From the NCBI RefSeq assembly GCF_013137895.1, contig NZ_CP053538.1, forward strand, positions 557,501-621,500: 64,000 nucleotides of DNA, given 5' to 3'. The DNA comes from Hymenobacter taeanensis (GTDB taxonomy: Bacteria > Bacteroidota > Bacteroidia > Cytophagales > Hymenobacteraceae). This document shows, one piece after another, positions 1 to 8,827 of the stretch (its first letter is position 1; every line of letters begins with the position of its first letter). The notes under the pieces were generated by a model. The model did not search any database. It worked only from the letters and a program-made list of their open reading frames with translations, and was not told the origin of the DNA. The position numbers and the translations under genes are program-made.

Positions 1-1915
1 CGCCGCCGCAGCCGTAGTGCCCGCACACCACCACGTGCTCTACGCCCAACACCTCCACTGCGTACTCCAGCACCGACATCAAATTCAGATCAGTGCTGAC
101 CACCAGGTTGGCTACGTTGCGGTGCACAAACACCTCGCCGGGCGCCGTGCCTATTATTTCACTGGCCGGCACTCTGCTGTCACAGCAGCCAATAAACAGA
201 AACTTGGGGGCATCGGTGCTCAGTGCCGAAGCCGGATGCTGGGCATGCCGGAGCTTCTCGCCTACCCAATTGCGGTCGTTATCAAAGAGCTTATAATACG
301 CTTCAAACTCTGCCTCCTGCTCATTTACCTGCCGTTGCTCGGCCAGGTTTTGGGTGTAGTCGTCGGCTTTGCGCAGAAATACCACCTGAATGTTGCGCTG
401 CCGGGCCGAATCGCGGAAGTTCTCGATGGCGCTGAGTACGTCGCGGTCAATGAAAGCCGAGTTGGTACCGTCAATTTCCAGCGTGGCGTTTTCGGGAATG
501 TTCTTCAGGATGGTCAGGATGCTGGCCTTGTTGAGGAACGATACATGCTCGCCGAGGCTGATGCGGATTTTGTCGCGCCCATCAACGGTATGATGCTCGA
601 AGAAGTGGGCGTTGCGGTAGCTTTCCCGCAGGATAAAGAACATGCCCACAGCCGCGCCAATGCCAATACCCACCAGCAAGTCAGTTGCCAGAATGGCCAC
701 AATGGTTACTATGAAGGGCACAAACTCAGTGAAGCCGCCTTGCAGCTGTTCTTTAAATACACTCACGCGCGCCAGCTTGTAGCCGGTTACCAAGAGAATA
801 GCGGCCAGGGCTGCCCAGGGCACCATGTTCAGCAGCTTCGGGAACAGCAGCACGCTAATCAGCAGGAAGGTGCCGTGCAGCAGGGCCGCCAGCTTGGTGC
901 GGGCACCGGCATTCAGGCTCACCGAGCTGCGCACAATTACGGAAGTCAAGGGTAGGCCACCAATCAGGCCGCTTACCAGGTTGCCTGCGCCCTGGGCCTT
1001 TAGCTCCCAGTTAGTGGGCGTTTTGCGCTTGAGCGGGTCCAGCTCGTCGGTGGCTTCAATGGACAGTAGTGCCTCCAGGCTGGCTACCAGGGCAATAGAC
1101 AGGGCCGCCAGATACACTTTGCCGTTGGTGAGCTGGCTGAAATCAGGTAGCGTGAACAGGTTCCGAAAATCAGCGGCGCTGGTTACCACGGGCAGCTGCA
1201 CCAAGTGAGTGCCGCGCAGGGCCAAGGCCGGGTTAAATGCCTGCACCAGCTGGTTTACCACCACGCCCAGCACCACTACTATCAGGGCGCCCGGCACCTT
1301 AGAAAGCACCGGATGCTGCTTAATGAAAGCTTGCTCCCAGAGCACCAGCACTGCCAGGGCCAGCACCGCAATACCTAGGCCAGTGGGCTGAATATGGTGC
1401 ACCGCCGTTTCAAGCAGAGCCGTAATGGTCGAGCCGGTTTTGGGGAACAGGGCCAATGTTTCGGCCGCGTCAGCATCGTAGCCTAGCAGGTGGGGCAGCT
1501 GTTTCATGATCAGAATAATGCCGATTGCAGCCAGCATTCCCTTAATCACGGCCGATGGAATGAAATTGCTGATAACGCCGGCACGGGCAATGCCCAGCAC
1601 AATCTGCATAACCCCAGCCACGCACAGTGCCACCTGCAGCGCCCCAAACGAACCCAACGACTCCAGGGCACTCACTACCACCAGAATCAGTCCGGCCTCG
1701 GGGCCCGAAATGCTTAGCGCCGACTTGCTCAGCGCCCCTACCACCAGCCCGCCCACTATTCCGGCAATAATGCCCGCAAATAGCGGCGCGCCCGAAGCCA
1801 GTGCAATACCCAGGCACAGGGGCACTGCTACCAGAAACGAGACAAAGCCGCCCTGTAAGTCATTTTTAAAGTAGGAAAAGTCTAAAAACCGTGATACACT
1901 AAGCTGCTTACTCAT
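1..1915 (-). CDS. SulP-family anion transporter fused to a beta-carbonic anhydrase (C-terminus cut by window edge)
   Basis: Reading leftwards from the ATG at 1915, the frame stays open for 638 codons to the window edge. The first ~430 residues are a chain of hydrophobic segments typical of SulP transporters, followed by a STAS-like stretch (about 445-520). From about residue 560 the protein becomes a beta-class carbonic anhydrase: GCCDSRVP near residue 577 supplies the first zinc Cys and the Asp-Arg dyad, and CGHYGCGG near residue 633 supplies the His-x2-Cys ligands. SulP-CA fusions are known and are thought to couple bicarbonate transport to CO2 hydration at the inner membrane; the substrate is inferred. 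A possible -7 box (2164-2171) would give a leader of about 240 nt containing a hairpin (1951-1972). The end of the CA domain lies outside the window. Confidence 0.93.
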   Translation of the reverse strand, partial: MSKQLSVSRFLDFSYFKNDLQGGFVSFLVAVPLCLGIALASGAPLFAGIIAGIVGGLVVGALSKSALSISGPEAGLILVVVSALESLGSFGALQVALCVAGVMQIVLGIARAGVISNFIPSAVIKGMLAAIGIILIMKQLPHLLGYDADAAETLALFPKTGSTITALLETAVHHIQPTGLGIAVLALAVLVLWEQAFIKQHPVLSKVPGALIVVVLGVVVNQLVQAFNPALALRGTHLVQLPVVTSAADFRNLFTLPDFSQLTNGKVYLAALSIALVASLEALLSIEATDELDPLKRKTPTNWELKAQGAGNLVSGLIGGLPLTSVIVRSSVSLNAGARTKLAALLHGTFLLISVLLFPKLLNMVPWAALAAILLVTGYKLARVSVFKEQLQGGFTEFVPFIVTIVAILATDLLVGIGIGAAVGMFFILRESYRNAHFFEHHTVDGRDKIRISLGEHVSFLNKASILTILKNIPENATLEIDGTNSAFIDRDVLSAIENFRDSARQRNIQVVFLRKADDYTQNLAEQRQVNEQEAEFEAYYKLFDNDRNWVGEKLRHAQHPASALSTDAPKFLFIGCCDSRVPASEIIGTAPGEVFVHRNVANLVVSTDLNLMSVLEYAVEVLGVEHVVVCGHYGCGG

Positions 1916-1950
1916 ATGAGGTTATATAACTACAGGCAAGAGAAACCCAG

Positions 1951-1972
1951 GCCAGGCCATTAGTGGCCTGGC
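1951..1972 (-). promoter_or_regulatory. Perfect 9-bp hairpin in the SulP leader
   Basis: GCCAGGCCA and TGGCCTGGC are perfectly complementary around a TTAG loop, 36 bp upstream of the SulP start. No T-run follows, so it is more likely a leader structure or operator than a terminator. Confidence 0.45.
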
Positions 1973-2163
1973 AAAGCACGGGACAAGCGCAGGTGGCGAA
2001 GGAGCCTTACTTACCAGATGGGGCTTAGTGCCCGGCTCAGAAGAACCTGCTTGAGTAGGTCACTACCGGGTACAGGAGGGTTCGACGGGCGACATCAGGC
2101 TTTTTTTGAAAGTGGAAAAACGCGTGAGAATAAGTCTCAAACCACATGGTATTACCTACCGCA

Positions 2164-2171
2164 CAAAGATA
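2164..2171 (-). promoter_or_regulatory. Possible -7 box (TATCTTTG) for the SulP gene
   Basis: Minus-strand TATCTTTG fits the Bacteroidota TAnnTTTG element. A TTG lies upstream at 2189-2191, but the 17-nt spacer is shorter than the usual 19-21, so the -33 assignment is weak. Confidence 0.4.
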
Positions 2172-2286
2172 TTATGGTGCTCTAAGCGCAACATTAAGCA
2201 TCAATTAAAAGGATCTTATAAGAGTATTAAATGCGCGTTACAATCACATTAAAGCCTCATTATAACGCCATTAAAGCTGGGTAATA
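2171..2286. promoter_or_regulatory. Phased TTA array, 11-bp period, between divergent SulP and DUF2490 genes
   Basis: TTA occurs at the same offset in eight consecutive 11-bp units starting at 2193, 2204, 2215, 2226, 2237, 2248, 2259 and 2270 (ATTAAG, ATTAAA, CTTATA, ATTAAA, GTTACA, ATTAAA, ATTATA, ATTAAA). A weaker in-phase ATTATG is at 2171. Direct repeats with 11-bp spacing are the binding format of OmpR/PhoB-family response regulators (compare the TTAACA-type Pho boxes of Bacillus). The assignment to that family is inference. The rest of the 391-bp gap (1916-2306) holds the SulP leader and promoter. Confidence 0.6.
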
Positions 2287-2306
2287 AGGCCGGCCGTTAG
2301 TGGGCC

Positions 2307-3155
2307 GTGAGCCGCCATAACCTTCTAGGCCACTGCGGGCGCTACACGGCGCCCGGCATCCGTTGGCCTCAACTTTCCGTTAGCCTCTGCGTGGTTACTT
2401 CTTCGCGATTTTGGGGTTGGGTATGGCTGGTGGGGTGCCTATGCGGCGGCAAGGCCCTGGCGCAAACGGCGCCGCCGGAGCGTGTCACTGACCGCAACCA
2501 CAACGCCTGGCTAACCTATTTCAGCGACGCCCGCCTGAGTCAGCGCTGGGGGCTGCACACGGAGTTTCAGTACCGCCGTACCAACGGCCTGCAAGATCCG
2601 CAGCAGTACTTATACCGCATTGGGGGCAACTACCACGCTACGGAGCAGCTGCTGGTTTCGGGGGGGTATGCGTACCTGCTCTCCCTGCCCTACGGCGACT
2701 TTCCTGATGCCGGCCGCAGCCATGAGCGCCGGGTTTATGTGCGGGCTGAGCTGGAGAACACGCTCGGGCGCCTCACGCTTGCGCACCGCTACACCCAGGA
2801 ACAGCGCTGGCTGCGGGACCCCGGAGAGGCAGCCTACGCCTTCCAGAACCGCTCCCGCTACCGCCTGCAGCTGCAGTTTCCGCTCACCGGCCCAAAGCTG
2901 GAAGCCGGCACCCTGTACGCCCTGGCCTCCGATGAAATCTTTATCAGCTACGGCCGCAACGTGGGGGCTAACGTGTTCAACCAAAACCGCCTTTATGGTG
3001 GCCTGGGCTATCAAATTACGGAGGCCCTAGGGGTAGAAACCAGCTACCTGCGCCAAACCGTGCAGCATGATGATGGCGTGGTATTCGAGCAAAACCATAC
3101 CCTCCAGATCAGCCTCAACTTCAACCCCGATTTCCGGCCAGCTACTGAACGGTAG
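2307..3155 (+). CDS. DUF2490 family protein, predicted outer-membrane barrel
   Basis: A 282-residue protein with a GTG start at 2307. Residues 1-28 do not look like a signal peptide, while residues 29-53 do (hydrophobic run ending in KALAQ), so the GTG at 2391 is an equally good start and would give about 254 residues. The mature part is rich in alternating aromatic and polar segments (WLTYFSDARLSQRWGLHTEF, then several YR-rich strands) and ends in NFNPDF, as in DUF2490 proteins, which are predicted outer-membrane barrels of unknown function. The gene sits directly behind the 11-bp TTA array, so it is the most obvious candidate target of that regulation. Confidence 0.82.
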   Translation: MSRHNLLGHCGRYTAPGIRWPQLSVSLCVVTSSRFWGWVWLVGCLCGGKALAQTAPPERVTDRNHNAWLTYFSDARLSQRWGLHTEFQYRRTNGLQDPQQYLYRIGGNYHATEQLLVSGGYAYLLSLPYGDFPDAGRSHERRVYVRAELENTLGRLTLAHRYTQEQRWLRDPGEAAYAFQNRSRYRLQLQFPLTGPKLEAGTLYALASDEIFISYGRNVGANVFNQNRLYGGLGYQITEALGVETSYLRQTVQHDDGVVFEQNHTLQISLNFNPDFRPATER

Positions 3156-3328
3156 TGCTATCCTAGTGGCCTAGCGCTCTATTGGCGCTGATTATGCCCG
3201 GCTTTGCGGAAATACTGTTGCTAAGTCTATACTCCTGCTTGACCGAGGAAGAGCGCCAGATGACAGCCAAGACAAAAATAGACTCTGTGGGTTAGACAGA
3301 GAATCGACTTCCTATAAAGCATCATACT

Positions 3329-4120
3329 ATGGACTTACAACTGACCGGCAAGGTGGCCCTCATCACAGGCTCTACGGGTGGCATTGGCCTGGCAATTGCG
3401 CGCGGCCTGGCCGCAGAAGGCGCTCAAGTTATCATCACTGGCCGCACAGAAGGCCGCATTCAGGAAGCGCGCGCTGCAATTCAGGCGGCGGTGCCGCAGG
3501 CCAACGTGCGTGGCGTAGCCGTAGATTTTGGTAAGCCCGAGGAGGTAGCGGCCCTGTTGCGCGAAGTAAACGCCGTGGATATTCTGGTGAACAACGTGGG
3601 CATTTTCGACCCCAAGCCATTTGTTGAGATTCCTGATGAAGAGTGGCTCCACTTTTTTGAGGTAAATGTGATGAGCGGCGTGCGTCTCTCGCGCCACTAC
3701 TTCCCGCAGATGTTGGCCAACGACTGGGGCCGCATCATCTTTATCTCCAGCGAATCGGGGCTGCAGATACCGGAGGAGATGATTCATTACGGCACAACCA
3801 AAACGGCGCAGCTGGCCGTGGCGCGGGGCCTGGCGGAGCTTACCAAGGGCACTAGCGTTACGGTAAACTCCGTGCTGCCGGGCCCTACCGCCTCTGAGGG
3901 AGTGCAGGAGTTTATTGGCAAAATGGCCGCCGAGGGCAAAACCCCGAAGGAAGCTGAGCACGAGTTCTTCCGGGATGCTCGTCCCTCTTCGCTGCTGCAG
4001 CGCTTTGCTACCACCGAGGAAGTAGCCAACATGGTAGTCTACCTCTCCAGTCCGCTGGCCTCGGCTACCAACGGCGCCTCCGTGCGCGTTGATGGTGGCG
4101 TTATCCGGAGCATTGGCTAG
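3329..4120 (+). CDS. SDR-family oxidoreductase
   Basis: A 263-residue classical short-chain dehydrogenase. It has the TGSTGGIG dinucleotide-binding motif near residue 14, an NNVG motif near residue 88, the catalytic Ser in ISSESG, YGTTK as the Tyr-x3-Lys pair, and a C-terminal GG motif before IRSIG. The arrangement resembles 3-oxoacyl-reductase-like SDRs, but the substrate cannot be told from sequence. It stands alone on the plus strand and ends in a strong bidirectional hairpin shared with the convergent YitT gene. Confidence 0.93.
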   Translation: MDLQLTGKVALITGSTGGIGLAIARGLAAEGAQVIITGRTEGRIQEARAAIQAAVPQANVRGVAVDFGKPEEVAALLREVNAVDILVNNVGIFDPKPFVEIPDEEWLHFFEVNVMSGVRLSRHYFPQMLANDWGRIIFISSESGLQIPEEMIHYGTTKTAQLAVARGLAELTKGTSVTVNSVLPGPTASEGVQEFIGKMAAEGKTPKEAEHEFFRDARPSSLLQRFATTEEVANMVVYLSSPLASATNGASVRVDGGVIRSIG

Positions 4121-4133
4121 GCCTGTTTATTGG

Positions 4134-4190
4134 CACAGTAAAGCCCCGCTGAGCTCTCAGAAGTTGAGAGGGCAGCGGGGCTTTACTGTG
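4134..4190. terminator. Bidirectional terminator between SDR and YitT genes
   Basis: An 18-bp perfect stem (4134-4151 with 4173-4190; core AAAGCCCCGCTG) encloses a second small stem, CTCTCA/TGAGAG. It lies between two convergent stop codons. Confidence 0.85.
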
Positions 4191-4218
4191 GAGCAACGCT
4201 CCGGCTATGCAGGGTATA

Positions 4219-5190
4219 CTAGTGCAAAGGGCGCCGCTTTACCAGGCCGCCTTTGGTATCACGCACGCTGCTCATCACTACAAATGCCTGCGGATCGAGG
4301 CGGTCTATTTCATCGGTGAGCCGGCCTACTTCTAGGCGGGTAACCAGCGTGAAAATGATGTCGAGTGACTCCAGCTGGTCGCCGTGGCTGCCGAAGCCGC
4401 GCTTGCCCATGTAAATGGTAGCACCGCGGCCCAGCTTCTCAGTTATCATCAGCCTGATTTTATCGGAGTGCTGGGAGATGATGGTGACGCCCGTGTACTC
4501 CTCAATGCCCTCAATAATAAAATCCATGGTTTTAGCCGCCGACAGGTAGGCCAGGATGGAATAGAGGGCCGTGTTGACGGAGAGCAGCATGGCGGCCACT
4601 ATGAAGATGAACACGTTTATCACCAGCACAATATCGCCCACACTCAGGGGTGTTTTCTTGCTGATATACACGGCCAGAATTTCAGTCCCGTCGAGCACGG
4701 CCCCGCCGCGAACCGTGAGGCCAATGCCGGCCCCCAGGAAGAAGCCCCCAAACACGGCAATTAACAGCTTATCGGTGGCAATAACCGGGAAGGAAATTAC
4801 CAGCAGCACCAACGCCAGCCCCAGAATGGCGGCCAACGTGCGCAAGGCAAACCCTTTGCCTAGCTGGTAATAGCCCATTATGATGAATGGGATATTGATA
4901 ACTACTATCAGCGCCGACAAGGACAGGCCCGTCAACTGATTAGTAAGCAGGGAAATACCCGTAACACCGCCGTCAATAAACTCATTGGGCAGCAAGAACC
5001 CCTTGAGACCCAAGGCAGCTGAAAATATACCTGTTACAATAAAGCCTGCCTGCAGCAGGCCCCGCCGCATACGCCGGCGGGCGGCACCCAGCGCATCAAC
5101 AGGGAACTCGGGCAGTGGCCCTACAGGACGAGGTGCCCCCTCAAGGGCGGCTCTTTTGTTGCGCTCAAGCAACATTTGCTGAAAAAACAT
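4219..5190 (-). CDS. YitT-family membrane protein (YitT membrane domain + DUF2179)
   Basis: A 323-residue protein with a soluble N-terminal ~45 residues, about five to six hydrophobic segments between 45 and 210 (including GGVTGISLL and GGAVLDGTE motifs), and a C-terminal soluble domain starting near EYTGVTIIS that matches DUF2179. The two-domain layout and length match the YitT family, which is widespread, inner-membrane and functionally uncharacterised. It runs towards the SDR gene and shares its terminator. Start ATG at 5190. Confidence 0.93.
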   Translation of the reverse strand: MFFQQMLLERNKRAALEGAPRPVGPLPEFPVDALGAARRRMRRGLLQAGFIVTGIFSAALGLKGFLLPNEFIDGGVTGISLLTNQLTGLSLSALIVVINIPFIIMGYYQLGKGFALRTLAAILGLALVLLVISFPVIATDKLLIAVFGGFFLGAGIGLTVRGGAVLDGTEILAVYISKKTPLSVGDIVLVINVFIFIVAAMLLSVNTALYSILAYLSAAKTMDFIIEGIEEYTGVTIISQHSDKIRLMITEKLGRGATIYMGKRGFGSHGDQLESLDIIFTLVTRLEVGRLTDEIDRLDPQAFVVMSSVRDTKGGLVKRRPLH

Positions 5191-5325
5191 ACGCGTGATT
5201 TGGCCATAAATAGGAAACGCCGCTGTATAACACAGCGCACTAGTGCTAACTGGCAGGCACTAAGGCGGCGTGGCAATCAAGCTGCCTAGTGGTGCCACAG
5301 CAAACCCAGAGATACGCTAGGCCAG

Positions 5326-5760
5326 TTAGGGCGCATTGGGCGCCACCGCCGTCAGCAGGAGGCGCACCCTACATAAATCAGGCAGGGCACAGGGCCGCAC
5401 AGCCGGCAATACCCCCACGGCCGATGGCCAGGCGTGGCCGCTCCAAAGCAACAGGGCAGGTGGCAAGGCTGTGTAAAGCCCCACGGCTGGCGCTTGCGGC
5501 ACGGCCGGCAGCACCGCCGCTTGCTCTAGCATAGCTGCCGCTACCAACCGGAAGCCCGGCTCGGTGGCCTGATGACCAGGCTGCAGCTGCTGTAACTCTT
5601 GCGTAGGCACTCCCGAAGGACTCAGGCAGGCGAAGCCCCCCAGCCAGCAGACCAGCAGGAGCGCCAGGCGCCACAAAAGTGATATAGGAGAGCGGGTTAG
5701 CAAGGAGAGGGAGCTGGCCGGCCACAGGCCAGCCCTGTAGAAACGAGTTGAGCTCCACAA
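5326..5760 (-). CDS. Possible small membrane protein of unknown function, frame uncertain
   Basis: The 435-bp stretch after the flavoenzyme gene is open in two minus-strand frames. The frame ending at 5326 (144 residues from a TTG at 5760) has GC-rich third positions and a Leu-rich segment (LLWRLALLLVCWLGG) that looks coding. The alternative frame from a GTG at 5758 looks coding for its first ~50 residues (ELNSFLQGWPVAG) and then loses that bias. A real gene here could therefore carry a frameshift. I recognise no domain in either frame. Confidence 0.35.
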   Translation of the reverse strand: MWSSTRFYRAGLWPASSLSLLTRSPISLLWRLALLLVCWLGGFACLSPSGVPTQELQQLQPGHQATEPGFRLVAAAMLEQAAVLPAVPQAPAVGLYTALPPALLLWSGHAWPSAVGVLPAVRPCALPDLCRVRLLLTAVAPNAP

Positions 5761-5773
5761 AGTTAACCTTTTG

Positions 5774-6943
5774 TTAGCCGATGGCTTTCACGAATACTCG
5801 CTTCACCCAGGGTACCCTGGCTAGGCTCAACACTGCATCCACCAGCCAGGGCCGGGCAGCCAGCAGCCGCATCAGGCGGTAGCGGTGGCCTAGGGCCCGG
5901 CCAATACGGTGCTCAACTTCTTCTTGGTAGTGGTGCAAACTAGCAGGCCCAAAATCGTTCTGTTGAAAGCAGCGCATGGTGTGCTCTGCCGCCAGAATGC
6001 CGCTCTGCACTGCTTTATCAATGCCGTGGCCCTGCATGGGGTCAATGAGGGCGGCGGCATCGCCGCAGAGCAGGGCGCGGCAACCGGTAAGTGGCCTGGC
6101 AGAACCGCCCAGCGGCAGGCCAAAGCCCCTTACCTCCCCCAGCAGCCGGGCCTCCCGGAAGCGGGGCGCCAGGCCCGGGTGCTCGGCCAGCAGTTGCCGC
6201 AGGACCTGCTTCAGGTCAACCTGGTTGCGGGCTATATCAGCCGAGAGCATCCCGAAGCCCACGTTATACACCCCGTTGCCCACCGGAAACACCCAACAAT
6301 AGCCAGCCAGGTGGCGGCGCAGAAAAAAGAAGTCGCTGGTGGTTTCGGGGGCCTGCTGCACGCCGGTATAGTAGGCGCGCACGGCGGCACAATGACGGGC
6401 CCGGTTGAGAGGCCAGGGTGCCAGCTGGCGGCCCACCACTGAGTGAGCCCCATCGCAGCCAATGACCAGCCGACCTCTGAGGGGGGCCAGCTCTGGCTGG
6501 CTGGAGCGCAGAGTAACGTGCTCTGATGTGGCTTCTACGGCCTGCACAGGCCAGTTTTCCAGCACCTCGGTGCTGGTATGGCGGCGCACGAGCTGTAGCA
6601 GGGCATCATCGAAGTGCAGGCGCGGGCTATTGAAGGCGGGTGCTTTCCAGCTGATGCTTACCTCCGCCCCACTTGGTGCTACTAACCGGCTATGGGCTAC
6701 CTCGGCGCGGTGCGGAGCCGTGAGGGTGCGTAGCTCGGCGGCATAGGTCGGGTTGAGCCGCGCCAGTGCTTTGAGGGTAGGACTAGGAATGGCGTCGCCG
6801 CAGATTTTGTCGCGCGGAAACCGGGCCTTATCTACCAGCGCAACCCGTAGGCCACTAGTGCGCAGGGCCAGGGCACAGGCCGTACCCGCTGGGCCGGCGC
6901 CTACCAGAAGCACATCGTAGGTAATAGGTTCAGAAACAGACAC
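5774..6943 (-). CDS. Geranylgeranyl reductase-family FAD-dependent oxidoreductase
   Basis: A 389-residue flavoprotein with a GTG start at 6943. The N-terminus has the Rossmann FAD motif GAGPAGTACA (residues 15-24) and then KICGDAI near residue 46, the hallmark of geranylgeranyl reductase and related isoprenoid or ring-hydroxylating flavoenzymes. A second FAD-binding motif, LLCGDAAALIDPMQGHGI, lies near residue 285. The family reduces polyprenyl double bonds or hydroxylates aromatic rings; the substrate here is unknown and the neighbours do not point to a pathway. A TACCTTTG box lies 20-30 bp upstream. Confidence 0.9.
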   Translation of the reverse strand: MSVSEPITYDVLLVGAGPAGTACALALRTSGLRVALVDKARFPRDKICGDAIPSPTLKALARLNPTYAAELRTLTAPHRAEVAHSRLVAPSGAEVSISWKAPAFNSPRLHFDDALLQLVRRHTSTEVLENWPVQAVEATSEHVTLRSSQPELAPLRGRLVIGCDGAHSVVGRQLAPWPLNRARHCAAVRAYYTGVQQAPETTSDFFFLRRHLAGYCWVFPVGNGVYNVGFGMLSADIARNQVDLKQVLRQLLAEHPGLAPRFREARLLGEVRGFGLPLGGSARPLTGCRALLCGDAAALIDPMQGHGIDKAVQSGILAAEHTMRCFQQNDFGPASLHHYQEEVEHRIGRALGHRYRLMRLLAARPWLVDAVLSLARVPWVKRVFVKAIG

Positions 6944-6963
6944 GCGCGCAGAGTTACAGGCGC

Positions 6964-6971
6964 CAAAGGTA
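6964..6971 (-). promoter_or_regulatory. -7 box (TACCTTTG) for the flavoenzyme gene
   Basis: A perfect TAnnTTTG match on the minus strand, 20 bp upstream of the GTG start. No clear -33 TTG was found at the normal spacing. Confidence 0.45.
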
Positions 6972-7016
6972 ATGCTCAGCTTCAGCCTGCCTCATAGCAG
7001 CCGTACATGTAGTGGC

Positions 7017-7457
7017 CTAGGGCCGCTTAGTGGTTCGGGCCTCACTGCGGCGCATGGGCATTACATCAATGGTCTGAAAAAGCGACTCAGCTGTAATGGC
7101 CTGGGTTTCGCGCCGCTTCACACCCCCATCTTTTCCGATAAGCAAAAGTGTAAAACCACTGGATTTTACCCCAAGCTTTTTGGTTAGGTAGTGCATATCA
7201 GCCGCCGAAAGCTGCTCAGTTAGCACCTCCCGTACTACTAAGTCGTGCTCCTGCATGGCGGCCGCCGCTGAGGCAAAGCGCTGCTGCTGGACCAGTAGCG
7301 CGGAGCTGCTGCTGCTTGGAGCGCACAGCAACACCACGCGGCGCTGCCAGCGCTGCTTGGGGAGCCAAGTGGCCAACGGCTCAGGGGTGGTTTGGGCCAG
7401 CGCCACCGCGGCGCACAACACCGCAGCAGTCAGGAGCAGGAAAGCAGAACATTTCAT
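7017..7457 (-). CDS. DUF4174 domain protein, secreted
   Basis: A 146-residue protein starting at the ATG at 7457, chosen because it gives a clean signal peptide (KCSAFLLLTAAVLCAAVALA, then Q). The mature part has RRVVLLCAPSS near the N-terminus, EHDLVVREVLTEQ in the middle and FTLLLIGKDGGVKRRE near the end, the thioredoxin-like pattern of DUF4174 with its KDGGxKxR signature. The function of the family is unknown. It follows the alpha/beta hydrolase gene on the same strand with a 35-bp gap, so the two may be co-transcribed. Confidence 0.82.
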   Translation of the reverse strand: MKCSAFLLLTAAVLCAAVALAQTTPEPLATWLPKQRWQRRVVLLCAPSSSSSALLVQQQRFASAAAAMQEHDLVVREVLTEQLSAADMHYLTKKLGVKSSGFTLLLIGKDGGVKRRETQAITAESLFQTIDVMPMRRSEARTTKRP

Positions 7458-7492
7458 GCTCCTGCATACGTGGCCAGCGCAGGCAGGGCTGC

Positions 7493-8560
7493 TTAGGCAG
7501 CTGGCAGCACCCGCCCCAGCCATTCAAAGAGTACGCGGTAGGCCTCAGTGCGCACCTTCTCCCGTGACAGAAACACATCGTGAATAGCGCCTTCCACGGC
7601 GTGCTCGGTTACCCGAGACCCCAACCAGGGAGAAAGCTCCCGGATATGGGCTACGTTGAGGACTACATCAGTTTCAAACACATCTTCCGGATGCCCGCGC
7701 CGGGCCGTTCTATCAGAATGCAGCACCAGTACGGGCACCTTAATATTCAGGCTCCGCCGGATTTGCGCGTGCCCCCACCGAATAGCCCGGAGCCAGCCCG
7801 CATTCATGCCAAATACCTGGTTAGGCTTCCACTCCAGGTTGTAGTCCCACTCTCCCCGGTAAGAGCGGTGCAGGCTTTCTCCGTACACAGCTGAAAGAGC
7901 GGTCTTTAGCTGCAAATCAGGCCACCGGGCGCCTACCCTTCTCATCAATGGAATACCAATTTTCCGCAGCAGCCAGGGCTGGTGCATCTCCAGAAAAGGA
8001 CTATTGAGCACCAGGGCAGCAATGCCAGCCTGCTCTTGGTGCTCCCTCACATACAGAGACGTAATGAGCCCGCCGGTGGAGTGGCCACTCAGCACAATGG
8101 TGGTGTTGCCTTCTTCCCGAAGCCGAGCAAGCGCCGCGTGCAGGTCGTGGAAGTATTCGCGCAGGTCGCGGACGTTGTTGGGGCGCTGATGAGGCCGGAT
8201 AGAGCGGCCGTATTTGCGCAAATCGAGGGCGTAAAAGTTGAACTGGTGCGCGCCGTAGTTCTGGGCTAGCTCACGCTGAAAAAAGTAGTCGTTGAAGCCG
8301 TGCACATAGAGCACGGCGCGGGTGGTGGGTGCCGCGGCCTGGTACCGGACCAAGGTACTGAACACGTCCCCTTCGTAATCGGGCGAGTCGGCGGGGGTAA
8401 TGGTAAGCTGCTCGAATCCCTCACCAAGGATATCGGGCACGTACTGTGAATAAGTGGCGGGAGCGGGTACTTCTGACTGCAACATACTAGCCATACGCAG
8501 GTAGCCGGCTAAGTGGTATAGCTGAATATAAAGTACCGTTTGGGCCACCGCTAGGCCCAT
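7493..8560 (-). CDS. Alpha/beta hydrolase (serine aminopeptidase S33 / monoacylglycerol lipase-like)
   Basis: A 355-residue protein with VLYVHGFNDYF (oxyanion-hole HG motif) near residue 82, the nucleophile elbow GHSTGG near residue 156, an acidic residue region after VLVLHSD, and a late His in EGAIHDVFLS, giving a full Ser-Asp-His set. It resembles Hydrolase_4/S33 lysophospholipase-like enzymes; the substrate is unknown. The first ATG (8560) adds about 25 residues ahead of a conserved-looking start at YVPDILGEGF, so the ATGs at 8494 or 8485 may be the true start. No signal peptide is obvious with the shorter starts. Confidence 0.9.
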   Translation of the reverse strand: MGLAVAQTVLYIQLYHLAGYLRMASMLQSEVPAPATYSQYVPDILGEGFEQLTITPADSPDYEGDVFSTLVRYQAAAPTTRAVLYVHGFNDYFFQRELAQNYGAHQFNFYALDLRKYGRSIRPHQRPNNVRDLREYFHDLHAALARLREEGNTTIVLSGHSTGGLITSLYVREHQEQAGIAALVLNSPFLEMHQPWLLRKIGIPLMRRVGARWPDLQLKTALSAVYGESLHRSYRGEWDYNLEWKPNQVFGMNAGWLRAIRWGHAQIRRSLNIKVPVLVLHSDRTARRGHPEDVFETDVVLNVAHIRELSPWLGSRVTEHAVEGAIHDVFLSREKVRTEAYRVLFEWLGRVLPAA

Positions 8561-8743
8561 GCTTTTTTATCTACCCCGGCTCGCCAGATAAGATGTATTT
8601 AGGCGGGAAGCCACCGGCAGGTAAATAGCGGTTGGTAAGCAGGCCTAAACCGGAACATTATGCAGCTCACGGCACCAGATAAGAAGGAAAATCAGCTTCC
8701 TGATTTCCACAAATAATTCTGCTACTGAATATAGTCCCGCTTG

Positions 8744-8751
8744 TACTTTTG
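8744..8751 (+). promoter_or_regulatory. -7 box (TACTTTTG) upstream of the L,D-transpeptidase gene
   Basis: An exact TAnnTTTG match about 77 bp before the start at 8828, in a 267-bp gap between divergent genes. No good -33 element was seen. Confidence 0.4.
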
Positions 8752-8827
8752 CAGTACCTGGTTCCGTTGAGCTATTAGGAGAATTATAAGCGCCAGCTGC
8801 GCGACTGTAGGCCACTAGTATTTTCTC

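Noticed and set aside
17..955. Long plus-strand reading frame over the left edge
   Set aside because: It is the antisense shadow of the SulP-carbonic anhydrase gene, whose motifs are all on the minus strand.
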